DNA from: an uncultured bacterium
GTDB lineage: Bacteria > Bacillota > Limnochordia > DTU080 > JAAYLA01
Direction: 5' to 3'
Assembly (NCBI GenBank): GCA_937983075.1
Contig: CALKAQ010000057.1
Span: 1 to 19,038, forward strand
Length of the DNA stretch: 19,038 nt
Part shown: one piece after another, positions 1 to 7,534 of the stretch
How the letters are laid out: every line of letters begins with the position of its first letter
Numbering within the stretch: the stretch's first letter is position 1
Translations under genes and position numbers: made by a program
The notes under the pieces: generated by a model
What the model was told of the DNA's origin: nothing
Seen by the model: the letters and a program-made list of their open reading frames with translations, nothing else
Database searches by the model: none

Positions 1-14
1 TATTTAAAGTGCTT

Positions 15-58
15 TATACTGCATGTCGACTGACGGTTAACCGGTACCCCGCAGTATA
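15..58. repeat. Short inverted repeat upstream of trmK
   Basis: TATACTGC (15-22) and GCAGTATA (51-58) are exact 8-bp inverted arms separated by 28 bp. The interval also holds the small palindromes GTCGAC, GGTTAACC and GGTACC. There is no T-run, so it is not a convincing intrinsic terminator. TATACT at 15-20 resembles a -10 box, but I see no good -35 inside the window. It may be an operator or the tail structure of the gene upstream, which lies outside the window. Confidence 0.35.
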
Positions 59-75
59 CCGGAATGGAGTTGGCC

Positions 76-807
76 ATGCATTTATCGGCTCGGTTGCTGA
101 AGTTGGCTGCGAAGGTGCCCGACGATGCCGTAGTAGCCGACATCGGTACTGACCATGCTTTATTGCCCATATACCTGGTGTCCAGCGGCCGCTGCCCCCG
201 GGCTATTGCGGTTGAGGTGGCTGACGGCCCGTATCAGCGGGCAAAAGAGGCAATCGAGTCCTTTGGGTTGTCCCATGCCATAGATTTGCGTTTAGGCGAT
301 GGATTAACTGTAATACGACCCGGTGAAGTAGACGTGGTCGTAATGGCTGGAATGGGCGGCAGCCAGATGATCGCCATTATGGAGAAGTCGCCACGAGTGC
401 GGGCCAGTGTGCGCCGGTGGATACTGCAGCCCATGCGCGGTGCGGCAGAAGTTCGCCGGTACTTATATTCTCAGGGCCTGTGGATTTGTGACGAAGAGTT
501 GGCACGCGAATCCCGTCACATTTATGAAATTATCGTGGCCGAGCCGGGTCACGAGCCCATCGCAGACGACATCGTATTTGAGGTCGGACCGAGGCTGATC
601 GAGCGGCGTGACCCGCTTCTCCAAGAGGTAATTGCCGAAAGGATTAATATCTACCGCCGCATCTTGGTGCAGGTAGAGTCGGGCAGTACGTCGCGGGCGT
701 TGAGCGCCCTCCAGGAGTTTCAGGATAAGATCAGGCGGTTGGGGAGGCTAGCAGAACAGCTCCAGCAGCCAGCCCAAGGCGGGAGATCCGATGAGTCATC
801 CATTTGA
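76..807 (+). CDS. trmK: tRNA (adenine(22)-N1)-methyltransferase TrmK
   Basis: A SAM-dependent methyltransferase that makes m1A22 in tRNA in Gram-positive bacteria, acting in the cytoplasm. The N-terminal half is a Rossmann-type SAM fold: VVADIGTDHALLPIYL is the glycine/acidic loop that binds SAM, and DVVVMAGMGGSQMIAIM followed by LQPM is typical of the TrmK/YqfN family. The C-terminal part is helical and charged, as expected for the tRNA-contacting coiled coil. I place the start at ATG 76 rather than ATG 64 because GGAG (66-69) sits 6 nt before it, and the residues from there (MHLSARLLKLAAKVP) match the usual family N-terminus. The length, 243 aa, is normal. The 3' end overlaps the next gene by 17 bp, which indicates translational coupling. 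The nif3/yqfO gene that usually follows trmK in Firmicutes is absent here. Confidence 0.93.
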   Translation: MHLSARLLKLAAKVPDDAVVADIGTDHALLPIYLVSSGRCPRAIAVEVADGPYQRAKEAIESFGLSHAIDLRLGDGLTVIRPGEVDVVVMAGMGGSQMIAIMEKSPRVRASVRRWILQPMRGAAEVRRYLYSQGLWICDEELARESRHIYEIIVAEPGHEPIADDIVFEVGPRLIERRDPLLQEVIAERINIYRRILVQVESGSTSRALSALQEFQDKIRRLGRLAEQLQQPAQGGRSDESSI

Positions 808-1507
808 GCTGCTCTTGAAACTGCAGGACATAGACGCCCGGTTGGACGAAGCCCGGCGGCGCCTTCAGGAAATTGAAGACGGGTTGCCGTTACAGCGCCA
901 CCAGCAAATGTTGCAGCAGACGACCGCACGGCTGGACCAGCTCCAACAGCAGCTACAACAACAGCAACGCCTGGCGCAACGGGAAGAAGCCGAAGCGGCG
1001 GAACTCCGCTCGGAGCGGGATCGCCTGGAGAAGCGCCTTTATGGCGGTGAAATCGCCAGCGTTAAAGAAATGGAAAAAATGGAAGCCCGCATTGCCGGGT
1101 TGGCCCAGGAAGCAGACGCCCACGAGTTGGCCGCTATCGAAGCCCTGGAGAAAGCTCAACAATTGGAACAGGCCGTGGCTGAACTGGTGGAAAAGAAGCG
1201 CTTGGCGGAGGCGGCCCTGGTCCAACGCCGGGCCGAAGTTGAGGATCACGCCGCGAAACTGCGGGCCAAGATTCAGATGCTCGACGGGCGTCGTGGTGCG
1301 GTGGTGGGCCGCCTACCCGCTGATTTGCTGCAACGATATGAATTCCACCGCCGGCGGGGCGGGGTGGTAGTTGCTCCCATCCAAGGGGACCGTTGCGGCA
1401 TTTGTCGTGTCAGCTTGCCGGTGGCGCTGATCGCCCGGGCCACCCGGCGCAAGGACTTGGAGGTGTGTGAAAACTGCGGCCGACTGCTGGTGTGGATGGG
1501 CGACTAG
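791..1507 (+). CDS. Coiled-coil protein with C-terminal C4 zinc ribbon (COG1579-like)
   Basis: A 238-aa protein. Residues about 5-170 are almost continuous coiled coil, rich in Q, E, L, R and A, with a polyglutamine-rich stretch near 45-60. The C-terminus carries a four-cysteine zinc ribbon: C202-G-I-C205 and C226-E-N-C229. This is the layout of the COG1579 family, a widely conserved but poorly characterised group thought to bind nucleic acid or act as an adaptor. Start ATG 791 has GGGAG at 781-785. The gene overlaps trmK by 17 bp and the next gene by 16 bp, so all three are probably co-translated. The placement between a tRNA methyltransferase and an RNase H gene fits a role in RNA or DNA metabolism, but that is inferred from context only. 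Confidence 0.85.
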   Translation: MSHPFELLLKLQDIDARLDEARRRLQEIEDGLPLQRHQQMLQQTTARLDQLQQQLQQQQRLAQREEAEAAELRSERDRLEKRLYGGEIASVKEMEKMEARIAGLAQEADAHELAAIEALEKAQQLEQAVAELVEKKRLAEAALVQRRAEVEDHAAKLRAKIQMLDGRRGAVVGRLPADLLQRYEFHRRRGGVVVAPIQGDRCGICRVSLPVALIARATRRKDLEVCENCGRLLVWMGD

Positions 1508-2388
1508 CTGATGTCTATGAGGTAATTATTCATACCGACGGTGCCGCCCGCGGCAATCCCGGGCCGGCCGGCGCCGGTTGGGTCATCTATGGGACGGACG
1601 GCCGGGAGTTGGAGGCGGGCTCTTTGCATCTGGGTGTAGCCACCAATAACGTGGCGGAATACCGTGCTGTCATCGAGGCCTTGCAACGGGCTGCGGCGTT
1701 GGGAGCCCGTCGGGTGCTTTTGCGATCGGACAGCGAGTTGCTGGTCAATCAACTGACTAATCGTTACCAGGTCCGAAATGAGGGCCTGGTTCCTTTGTAC
1801 CAGCAGGTACAGCAGTTGTCCCGTACGTTTGAACACGTTTCCTTCGCATATGTACCTCGTGCCGAAAACCGTCGCGCTGACCAGTTGGCCTCGGCTGCCG
1901 CCGCAGAAGGCGCCGCCCCCGTTGAACAGGCAGTCCCAGCGGATAATAAACCGGCCCATCTGTTGCGCCTAAGGGTACGCTATGGTGAAACGGATCAGAT
2001 GGGCGTGGTCTACTACGCCAATTACTTCGATTGGTTCACGGAGGCGCGGACAGCGCTAATGCGAGACAGCGGAGTTTCCTATAAAGAACTGGAAGAGCGT
2101 CGAATTTATTTACCGGTTCGCGAGGCGAACTGTGAATATCTGCACCCCGCACGCTATGAGGACGAGCTAACGTTGTACACGGTGGTTACGCGGCTTACGC
2201 CTGTCCGTTTTGATTTCGCCTACGAAATAACAAAAGAAGGCATTGCTTCCATGTGTGCCCGCGGCTGGACCAAACACGCATTTATGGATGAGAACGGCCA
2301 GCCGTTTAATCTTCGCAAGCGTCACCCCGATATTTGGGAGCGGTTACAACGGGCAGTGGAAAAATTCATGGTGACCAGCTCCGGTTAA
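1492..2388 (+). CDS. RNase HI-family domain fused to YbgC-type acyl-CoA thioesterase
   Basis: A 298-aa two-domain protein. Residues about 9-138 are an RNase HI fold of the short type found in Firmicutes and archaea, with the DEDD metal ligands visible: D16 (HTDGAARGN), E56 (NNVAEYRA), D80 (RSDSELLVNQ) and D130 (NRRADQLA). Such enzymes cut RNA in RNA:DNA hybrids. A linker rich in A, P and E (about 139-155) leads to a 4HBT hot-dog domain (about 156-290) of the YbgC type. RYGETDQMGVVYYANYFDWF includes the likely catalytic D168. This domain would hydrolyse acyl-CoA thioesters. I find no stop between the two, and the second domain has no good start of its own. The start is GTG 1492, the first usable codon in frame; it overlaps the zinc-ribbon gene by 16 bp and lacks a strong RBS, so it probably depends on coupling. 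The last 4 bp overlap the convergent gene on the minus strand. Confidence 0.88.
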   Translation: MDGRLADVYEVIIHTDGAARGNPGPAGAGWVIYGTDGRELEAGSLHLGVATNNVAEYRAVIEALQRAAALGARRVLLRSDSELLVNQLTNRYQVRNEGLVPLYQQVQQLSRTFEHVSFAYVPRAENRRADQLASAAAAEGAAPVEQAVPADNKPAHLLRLRVRYGETDQMGVVYYANYFDWFTEARTALMRDSGVSYKELEERRIYLPVREANCEYLHPARYEDELTLYTVVTRLTPVRFDFAYEITKEGIASMCARGWTKHAFMDENGQPFNLRKRHPDIWERLQRAVEKFMVTSSG

Positions 2389-2804
2389 TTTCCCGTGGCC
2401 TGTTTGGTGGTTGGTTGCGATGTCGGGTTCTCGCTCGTGGGCGCTGGTCTTTTCTTAAATGTCTTAAGTGACGGCAACACTTCTTTCAGCGACGAGTAAA
2501 GGCCGGCTGCAACCGCCAGGGAGCGAAGCCACCGGGGACCCGGTAACATAGTCGACATTACCATGGGCCGGGCAAGCCTAGCACCTACCGCCGCCAGTTG
2601 ACTAACGGACCGCACAGTGGCGCGGACGTCTGCGGCGGTAGGGACGGCTATCGCACGCAACTGCTCGGTTAATTCTTGAACCCGCCGCGTGAGGTCCATT
2701 AAACGGCGACCGATTAAGACTAACATAAGCGTGCCCGTCAGCACACACAAGGCAATGATGGTCGTGCTGATGGCCAGTAAAGTCAAGCTCAAGCTTTCAG
2801 GCAT
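2385..2804 (-). CDS. DUF948-like membrane-anchored protein
   Basis: A 139-aa protein with one N-terminal transmembrane segment (about residues 8-30, LLAISTTIIALCVLTGTLML), a short amphipathic helix (RRVQELTEQLRAI), a hydrophobic middle and a Pro/Thr/Gln-rich tail. This matches the DUF948 pattern (B. subtilis YtxG-like), which is commonly paired with a YtxH-like protein, as it is here. Proteins of this type are linked to general stress and the cell envelope, with no known enzymatic role. It lies 8 bp downstream of the ytxH-like gene on the same strand, so the two form an operon. It converges on the RNase H/thioesterase gene with a 4-bp overlap, leaving no room for a terminator between them. 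Confidence 0.7.
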   Translation of the reverse strand: MPESLSLTLLAISTTIIALCVLTGTLMLVLIGRRLMDLTRRVQELTEQLRAIAVPTAADVRATVRSVSQLAAVGARLARPMVMSTMLPGPRWLRSLAVAAGLYSSLKEVLPSLKTFKKRPAPTSENPTSQPTTKQATGN

Positions 2805-2812
2805 AGGTCGAT

Positions 2813-3079
2813 TTAACCGGTTTCGTCAATGGTTTCTAATTCGTCGTCGCTACCGGACAACCGGCCCCGCAATTGTGAAACCTTTTCTTCGACTTTACTC
2901 TTAACGCGGCTGCCTAGGTCTGATGCCCGGTCGCGAACTTCTTCGGTGACGTCGCTGACTTTTTCACGGATGCGCTGGCGCGTTTCCGCACCGGCAGAAG
3001 GTGCGAATAAAACTCCCAGGGCTGCACCGATTACGGCCCCGACGATGGCGCCAGCCAGAAAATCTCCCTTATCCGCCAC
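2813..3079 (-). CDS. YtxH-family general stress protein
   Basis: An 88-aa protein that opens with a glycine-zipper hydrophobic helix (DFLAGAIVGAVIGAALGVLFAP), followed by the typical SAGAETRQRIREK transition and a long charged helix to the acidic C-terminus. This is the standard YtxH (PF12732) layout: a small membrane-associated stress protein of unknown biochemical role. The start is GTG (3077-3079 on the complementary strand), preceded by AAGGGGTGA about 7 nt upstream. TATAAT on the minus strand (3112-3117) is a plausible -10 for this two-gene operon, though no convincing -35 is present. Confidence 0.85.
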   Translation of the reverse strand: MADKGDFLAGAIVGAVIGAALGVLFAPSAGAETRQRIREKVSDVTEEVRDRASDLGSRVKSKVEEKVSQLRGRLSGSDDELETIDETG

Positions 3080-3111
3080 GGTTTTTCACCCCTTACGGTT
3101 GATTTTGGCGA

Positions 3112-3117
3112 ATTATA
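3112..3117 (-). promoter_or_regulatory. Candidate -10 box for the ytxH/DUF948 operon
   Basis: The minus strand reads TATAAT, a perfect -10 hexamer about 33 bp upstream of the GTG start of the YtxH gene. The position 17 bp further upstream does not resemble TTGACA, so the call rests on the -10 alone. Confidence 0.4.
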
Positions 3118-3216
3118 AAAGTTTCCTGTTCATGATTTTACGACATTTTACCCGACTGCGCCTGGCTCATCTTGAAAAATGTGTCGGTGACGATGTCTCC
3201 GGGCCTTTATCGGGCA

Positions 3217-3225
3217 TGATATAAT
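3217..3225 (+). promoter_or_regulatory. Extended -10 promoter of rnpB
   Basis: TGATATAAT is an exact extended -10 (TGn-TATAAT) about 20 bp before the 5' end of the RNase P RNA. No -35 match occurs at 16-18 bp, which is tolerable for an extended -10 promoter. Transcription would begin near 3232, so a short 5' leader would be trimmed or retained. Confidence 0.6.
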
Positions 3226-3245
3226 TTAAAAGGCATTAGATTCAT

Positions 3246-3650
3246 GCGAGTCGGACGGGTGGCCGCGAGCGCTTGTCTTGCGTAAGGTGCAGCGTTCGAG
3301 GAAAGTCCGGGCTGCATAGGGCACGATGCCGGATAACGTCCGGCGGGGGCGACCCCAGGGCTAGTGCCACAGAAACATACCGCCTGCCGTGGCGGTAGGA
3401 CCGCGACCGGTGAGTTCGACACCGGGATGGCAGGTAAGGGTGAAAAGGTGCGGTAAGAGCGCACCAGCGGTCGGGTAACCGGCCGGCTAGGTAAACCCCA
3501 TCGGCAGCAAGACCAAGCAGGAGGGGAATGACGTGGCCCGCGGACCCCTCGGGTCGGTCGCTGGAGCCGGTGGGCAACCATCGGCGTAGATAGATGGCCA
3601 CCGCCGGCCGTAATCGGCCGGAACAGAACCCGGCTTACAGTCCGGCTCGC
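3246..3650 (+). ncRNA. rnpB: RNase P RNA, bacterial type A-like
   Basis: This is the catalytic RNA of RNase P, which matures the 5' ends of tRNAs. The universally conserved segments are present in order: GAGGAAAGTCCGGGCT (from 3298, 5' strand of P4), ACAGAAACATACCGCC, GGTAAGGGTGAAAAGG, AGATAGATGG (3588-3597), and ACAGAACCCGGCTTA (3623-3637, the 3' strand of P4 and the region of tRNA CCA contact). The outermost helix P1 forms between GCGAGTCGGA (3246-3255) and TCCGGCTCGC (3641-3650), with one G-U pair, and this sets the ends. The length of about 405 nt is normal. The overlapping ORFs on either strand are not genes. Confidence 0.95.
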
Positions 3651-3665
3651 GTACACAACCAGCGG

Positions 3666-3704
3666 GGCTTGTGGCTGAGTATTCGCCATAAGCCTTCCTT
3701 ATTT
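3666..3704 (+). terminator. Intrinsic terminator of rnpB
   Basis: GGCTTGTGGC (3666-3675) pairs with GCCATAAGCC (3685-3694), giving 10 bp with one wobble and a 9-nt loop, followed by the T-rich tail TTCCTTATTT. It lies 16 bp after the end of rnpB on the same strand. Confidence 0.7.
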
Positions 3705-3730
3705 GCCCGTTTTGCCCGGTTGTGAAGCGA

Positions 3731-3936
3731 TAAGTACCTGAAAGGGACTAATTTCGCGGTTTTCGCGGGAGCGGTGAGGAATTTAGGCCCATAAAGGGAC
3801 TTATTCCGCTGTAAGGCGATGATAATTCCTGCATTATGTAAACTACCGCCCCGTGTAAGGGCCAACAAGGGACTTAATTTCCGGGCAAGGTGGGTACTTC
3901 CCCAAAATAAGTCCATTTACGGGACTTATCCTGCCA
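3731..3936. repeat. Symmetric four-dyad element, copy A
   Basis: This element, about 200 bp long, is built from four 21-bp dyads of the form 8-5-8 with consensus TAAGTCCC-N5-GGGACTTA. They are U1 3731-3751 (TAAGTACC/GGGACTAA), U2 3783-3803 (TTAGGCCC/GGGACTTA), U3 3856-3876 (TAAGGGCC/GGGACTTA) and U4 3908-3928 (TAAGTCCA/GGGACTTA). The start-to-start distances are 52, 73 and 52 bp. A central dyad, ATAAT-N6-ATTAT (3822-3837), is centred on 3829.5, exactly the midpoint of the array. Copy B at 9359 has the same plan and aligns base for base, with a single gap in the last interval. Similarity runs a few bases past U4 (TCC-TG-CCA). It lies between the rnpB terminator and the SLH protease gene. I do not recognise the element. 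It may bind a dimeric protein, fold as RNA, or be a MITE-like repeat. Confidence 0.8.
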
Positions 3937-4060
3937 ATGACGCGAGACTAGCAAGGTCCCAGATTTTCCCGCGCGCTAATTTTTTGCTAAGGTTTGTGTT
4001 CTACAAAAGAAGGGCATTGCAGGCAACAATTTAGGGGTTGACTCGGAAGGAGAGAGCCCT

Positions 4061-7000
4061 TTGAGCCCACTGGCCACCAGATTGCTCGGTTTATTGATTC
4101 TACTTGCCTCCTTCTTTCCCACCCAAGTTCACGCGGAGAACATCACGCTGGATTTCGAGACCTTGCCAGGCGGCGGCAGCCCGCCGTTCGGCATGATGTT
4201 GACGACGCAATACGAGCCTAACGTCACCTTTGTCCCTGGCGGAGGGGGCGGCTCGGGAGCACTTGGCGGCGCGGAAATCAGGTACTGTCAGCCTGAACTG
4301 GGCAATCAAATTCTATGTACCCATGCCCGGTCCGGGAGGATCGTCATTGTTGGTGTTCCCGATCTCGTCGACGAGTTCCTCATCCATCCCATCGTCATGG
4401 TCTTTGAGCAGCGGCAGCGCCTGGTCTCCATGTACCTCAAATATCCTCAAGGTGGCGACCACCACACCATCGTTGCGACGGTGGCCGCCTATGATGCTGA
4501 CGGAAACGAAGTTGCCAAAGACACGCAGACGTTTGGGTCCACGTCCGACTGGCGGAGATTCAGCGTCGGCAGTGCTACCGGACCCGCCAACATCGCTCGA
4601 GTGGTCGTAACCGCGGCGCCGAGCATCGGGGGTGAACCTGCATACACACCTAACGGGTGGATCCTCGTCGATGACGTCACCTTCGAGGGAGAAGTACCTG
4701 CAGGGGAAGCGGACACGACCGCGCCGGTCGTAACCGTAACGGCATCGTCCAATCTCGTCACCCGGCCCGAGACGACATTCAACGTCAGAGTCGTCGAAGA
4801 CTACCAGCTGGCGAGAGTGTGGGCCGAGCTCATCCGCAGCGAAACCGGCGCAGCCATTCGCCGCTACGAGATTTGCGGCCCCGGGGTTATCGCCTGCCCG
4901 CCCGGTCCCACCGGGCCGTCCGGCGCCAACTGGACTCGCACCGTTACGCTTCCCACCAGCGGGGAGTACAGAATCCGTGTCACGGCTGAAGATACAGCGG
5001 GGAACCGTGGTGAGGGCCAACTTACCATCGTCGCCCAGCTGCCAGAAGAAATACGCGTTTCCGCCTTGCGGGTGGAGGTCAACCAGAGCGTCCAGAACGG
5101 TTTATTGGAGGTTGGACCGTCGGGGCAGCATGGTATTCGCGCGACGTTCATCCAGCCCGTTGCCGGCAAGGATACCGTCGTCCGGTACTACCTGGTCGGT
5201 CAAGGTGGGACCGCCGAGAATTTTAGCCGGAGCCTACGTGTGACCATTTGGAACCGGGACGGCACGACCCTTAGCCGCACGCTGGCACCCAACGCCGGGC
5301 AACGGGTTGTCGATGTACCCGCAGCACCACCCCCCGGGTCCGACGAACAGTTTGAATTACTCTGGGAAATGCGGGCGGATCTCAGCCGCACATTAAACTT
5401 TGTCATACCTGGTGAATTGCTGGAGGACGCGGAACGTCTCGGTCTCGAGCTAGATACAGTCACCGGCCAGCTGATAATACCCGTCAGGCCACCTATTACC
5501 CTCGGGATCAGGACGGTAGCAATGATTGGACGGCACGTGACACCTCCTCGTGAGCCCGACATTGAAGCCATCTTCCGTTTCGTGCGGGCGGCATTTCCAG
5601 TTCGGGACGTGCTGGCGCCATCAAGAGAACGCTGGCTGTCGATTCCGGTGCCGCCTGGGACAACGAATTTGATTGGCGAACCACTGTTCAGCCGCCTGTT
5701 GTTCGTACAGGACAAACAAGATTGCGGTGAGCTTTTGTCCTTGCTGCGCAGTACATACGCGGGAGACAGCCTGCCTCCGGGAGCACCAGAGTACACTGTG
5801 ACCCTGGGGCTGGCAAATTCTGGCTTTGTCAAGTGTGCTGGGTTAGCCTACCTGCACAGCCCCTTTGGTATATCTCTAGCCGATACCAACGTCGGGCCCC
5901 ATGAGATCGTCCATACCCTGAACGTGGAGCACGCCAGCAACGATCACGGCGAAAGTGACGGCGGCGGTTATGAAGAGTGGCCTTACCCCCATGGGCATAT
6001 CAGTCCTAACGCCACCCTCACCAATGTGGAACGCGGTTACGTATTCGGCATCCTCGCCCAAAGAGCGGGAGGGGCGTCCACCGATACGTGGGACTTGCGA
6101 CTTGTTGATCCGTGCGCCGTTCGAAGCTTCGCCCAGCGCAACCCGTGTGCCCTCGGCGAACCCTTCGAAGAGCATGATTTCATGTCATATGGTCCCTGGC
6201 AGCCCTGGACACAGAGAATATTCGGGAGATACGCTTTTCGCTGGCTGTCCGACATCACGCACGAGCGCATTTACAACCGGATTAGGGATCGTGCGTCCGC
6301 GGCAGGGGGAACGGCTGGTGCTTCGCAGGCAGCGGGCGAGAATGGCACTGAGAATCGCCAGGAAGCCTTGATCGTTACGGGCAGGATCAACCCAGATGGG
6401 ACGGCGACGTTGCTGACGCCCTTGCTCAGGAAGCCAATGCCGGTTTCCATGTTGGCGCAAGGCGGTGGCCAGGGTAGCTATAGGCTAGAACTTCGGGATG
6501 CTAGGGGCGGCGTGTTACTGCGGCGGGCGTTTGACGTGGAAAAAGCAGTAGCCGCGGACGGATCGGCCGAAGATCATTTTTGGCTGGCCGTTGATTACGT
6601 GGACGGCGCCAGGGAACTGGTGATCAGCGACGGGCAGAGGACTTTGTTGCGAGAAACGGCCAGTGCCAATCCGCCGCTTGTTCGTGTAACAGCCCCAAAC
6701 GGGGGTGAAAACTTCCCGTCCGGGACAATGACGGTAACTTGGGAGGCCAGCGATCCCGATGGCGATTCGTTGACTTTCCTGGTGCAGTATAGTCCCGACG
6801 GTGGAACGAGCTGGCAAAGCATTACCACCGTGCTCCCAGGCCAACCGCGGCAGGTAGAAGTCCCGGTGAGCGCGTTCATGCCAGGCACCAGGGGGATCGT
6901 CCGCGTCATGGCCTCGGACGGGTTCAATACAGCCTACGACGTATCTGACGCACCTTTCCGCTTAGGCAGCGTGCAGGGGCCTGCTGCGGGCGATCCCGGC

Positions 7001-7534
7001 TTACCGCGGGACGTCGTCCGTCATTGGGCCAGAGACGCCATTGGTGAGCTCATTGCTGCCGGCATCATACTTGGCTACCCAGACGGCACGTTCCGGCCTG
7101 ACAACTCAGTAACTCGCGCCGAATTTGTTGCGATGTTGGCCCGGACCGCCGGTGCTGATTTGAGCATCCCAGGCAGCAGCAATTTCAGCGACGTGCACCC
7201 GGGCGACTGGTATGCTCCGGCCATTGCCGTGGCCGTACAGAATAACTGGGTAACCGGTTATCCGGACGGCAGCTTCAGGCCCAACGCGACGATCTCGCGG
7301 CAAGAGGCCGCGGTGATCATCAGCCGCCTCCTTAACGTCGAGGAACGTGTGGAAGAAGCGCGTCGGTTCAGCGACGGCGGGGCCATCGCCCCGTGGGCCG
7401 CAGGTCACGTTGGCGCCGCGTCACGGGCCGGTATCATTACCGGTTATCCCGACGGCAGTTTTCGCCCGGCTGGGGCTATTACCCGTGCGGAAACAGCCGT
7501 CATCATCTCACGTTCGTTGTCGGGGCTACGGTAG
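4061..7534 (+). CDS. Secreted metzincin-like metalloprotease with C-terminal SLH domains
   Basis: A 1157-aa exported protein. The start is TTG 4061, with AAGGAG (4047-4052) 8 nt upstream. A signal peptide covers residues 1-25, with cleavage after VHA. Then come a jelly-roll-like beta domain (about 27-210), an Ig-like domain beginning TTAPVVTVTA (about 217-327), and a region leading to the catalytic domain. The zinc site is H614-E-I-V-H618-T-L-N-V-E-H624, with a Met-turn at FMSYGPW (M708). Spacing and order fit the metzincin clan, but the usual glycine of HExxHxxGxxH is asparagine. Further on are a beta domain (about 775-870), an Ig/FnIII-like domain starting near APNGGENFPSG (about 877-965), and three SLH repeats (about 984-1033, 1043-1094, 1105-1155), each with GYPDGxFRP. 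The SLH repeats should bind pyruvylated cell-wall polymer, so the protease would be displayed on the cell surface. Its substrate is unknown. Element A lies just upstream. Confidence 0.88.
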   Translation: MSPLATRLLGLLILLASFFPTQVHAENITLDFETLPGGGSPPFGMMLTTQYEPNVTFVPGGGGGSGALGGAEIRYCQPELGNQILCTHARSGRIVIVGVPDLVDEFLIHPIVMVFEQRQRLVSMYLKYPQGGDHHTIVATVAAYDADGNEVAKDTQTFGSTSDWRRFSVGSATGPANIARVVVTAAPSIGGEPAYTPNGWILVDDVTFEGEVPAGEADTTAPVVTVTASSNLVTRPETTFNVRVVEDYQLARVWAELIRSETGAAIRRYEICGPGVIACPPGPTGPSGANWTRTVTLPTSGEYRIRVTAEDTAGNRGEGQLTIVAQLPEEIRVSALRVEVNQSVQNGLLEVGPSGQHGIRATFIQPVAGKDTVVRYYLVGQGGTAENFSRSLRVTIWNRDGTTLSRTLAPNAGQRVVDVPAAPPPGSDEQFELLWEMRADLSRTLNFVIPGELLEDAERLGLELDTVTGQLIIPVRPPITLGIRTVAMIGRHVTPPREPDIEAIFRFVRAAFPVRDVLAPSRERWLSIPVPPGTTNLIGEPLFSRLLFVQDKQDCGELLSLLRSTYAGDSLPPGAPEYTVTLGLANSGFVKCAGLAYLHSPFGISLADTNVGPHEIVHTLNVEHASNDHGESDGGGYEEWPYPHGHISPNATLTNVERGYVFGILAQRAGGASTDTWDLRLVDPCAVRSFAQRNPCALGEPFEEHDFMSYGPWQPWTQRIFGRYAFRWLSDITHERIYNRIRDRASAAGGTAGASQAAGENGTENRQEALIVTGRINPDGTATLLTPLLRKPMPVSMLAQGGGQGSYRLELRDARGGVLLRRAFDVEKAVAADGSAEDHFWLAVDYVDGARELVISDGQRTLLRETASANPPLVRVTAPNGGENFPSGTMTVTWEASDPDGDSLTFLVQYSPDGGTSWQSITTVLPGQPRQVEVPVSAFMPGTRGIVRVMASDGFNTAYDVSDAPFRLGSVQGPAAGDPGLPRDVVRHWARDAIGELIAAGIILGYPDGTFRPDNSVTRAEFVAMLARTAGADLSIPGSSNFSDVHPGDWYAPAIAVAVQNNWVTGYPDGSFRPNATISRQEAAVIISRLLNVEERVEEARRFSDGGAIAPWAAGHVGAASRAGIITGYPDGSFRPAGAITRAETAVIISRSLSGLR

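Noticed and set aside
3207..3689. Open frames on both strands across the rnpB locus
   Set aside because: All conserved RNase P RNA segments and helix P1 are present, so the sequence is constrained as RNA, not protein.
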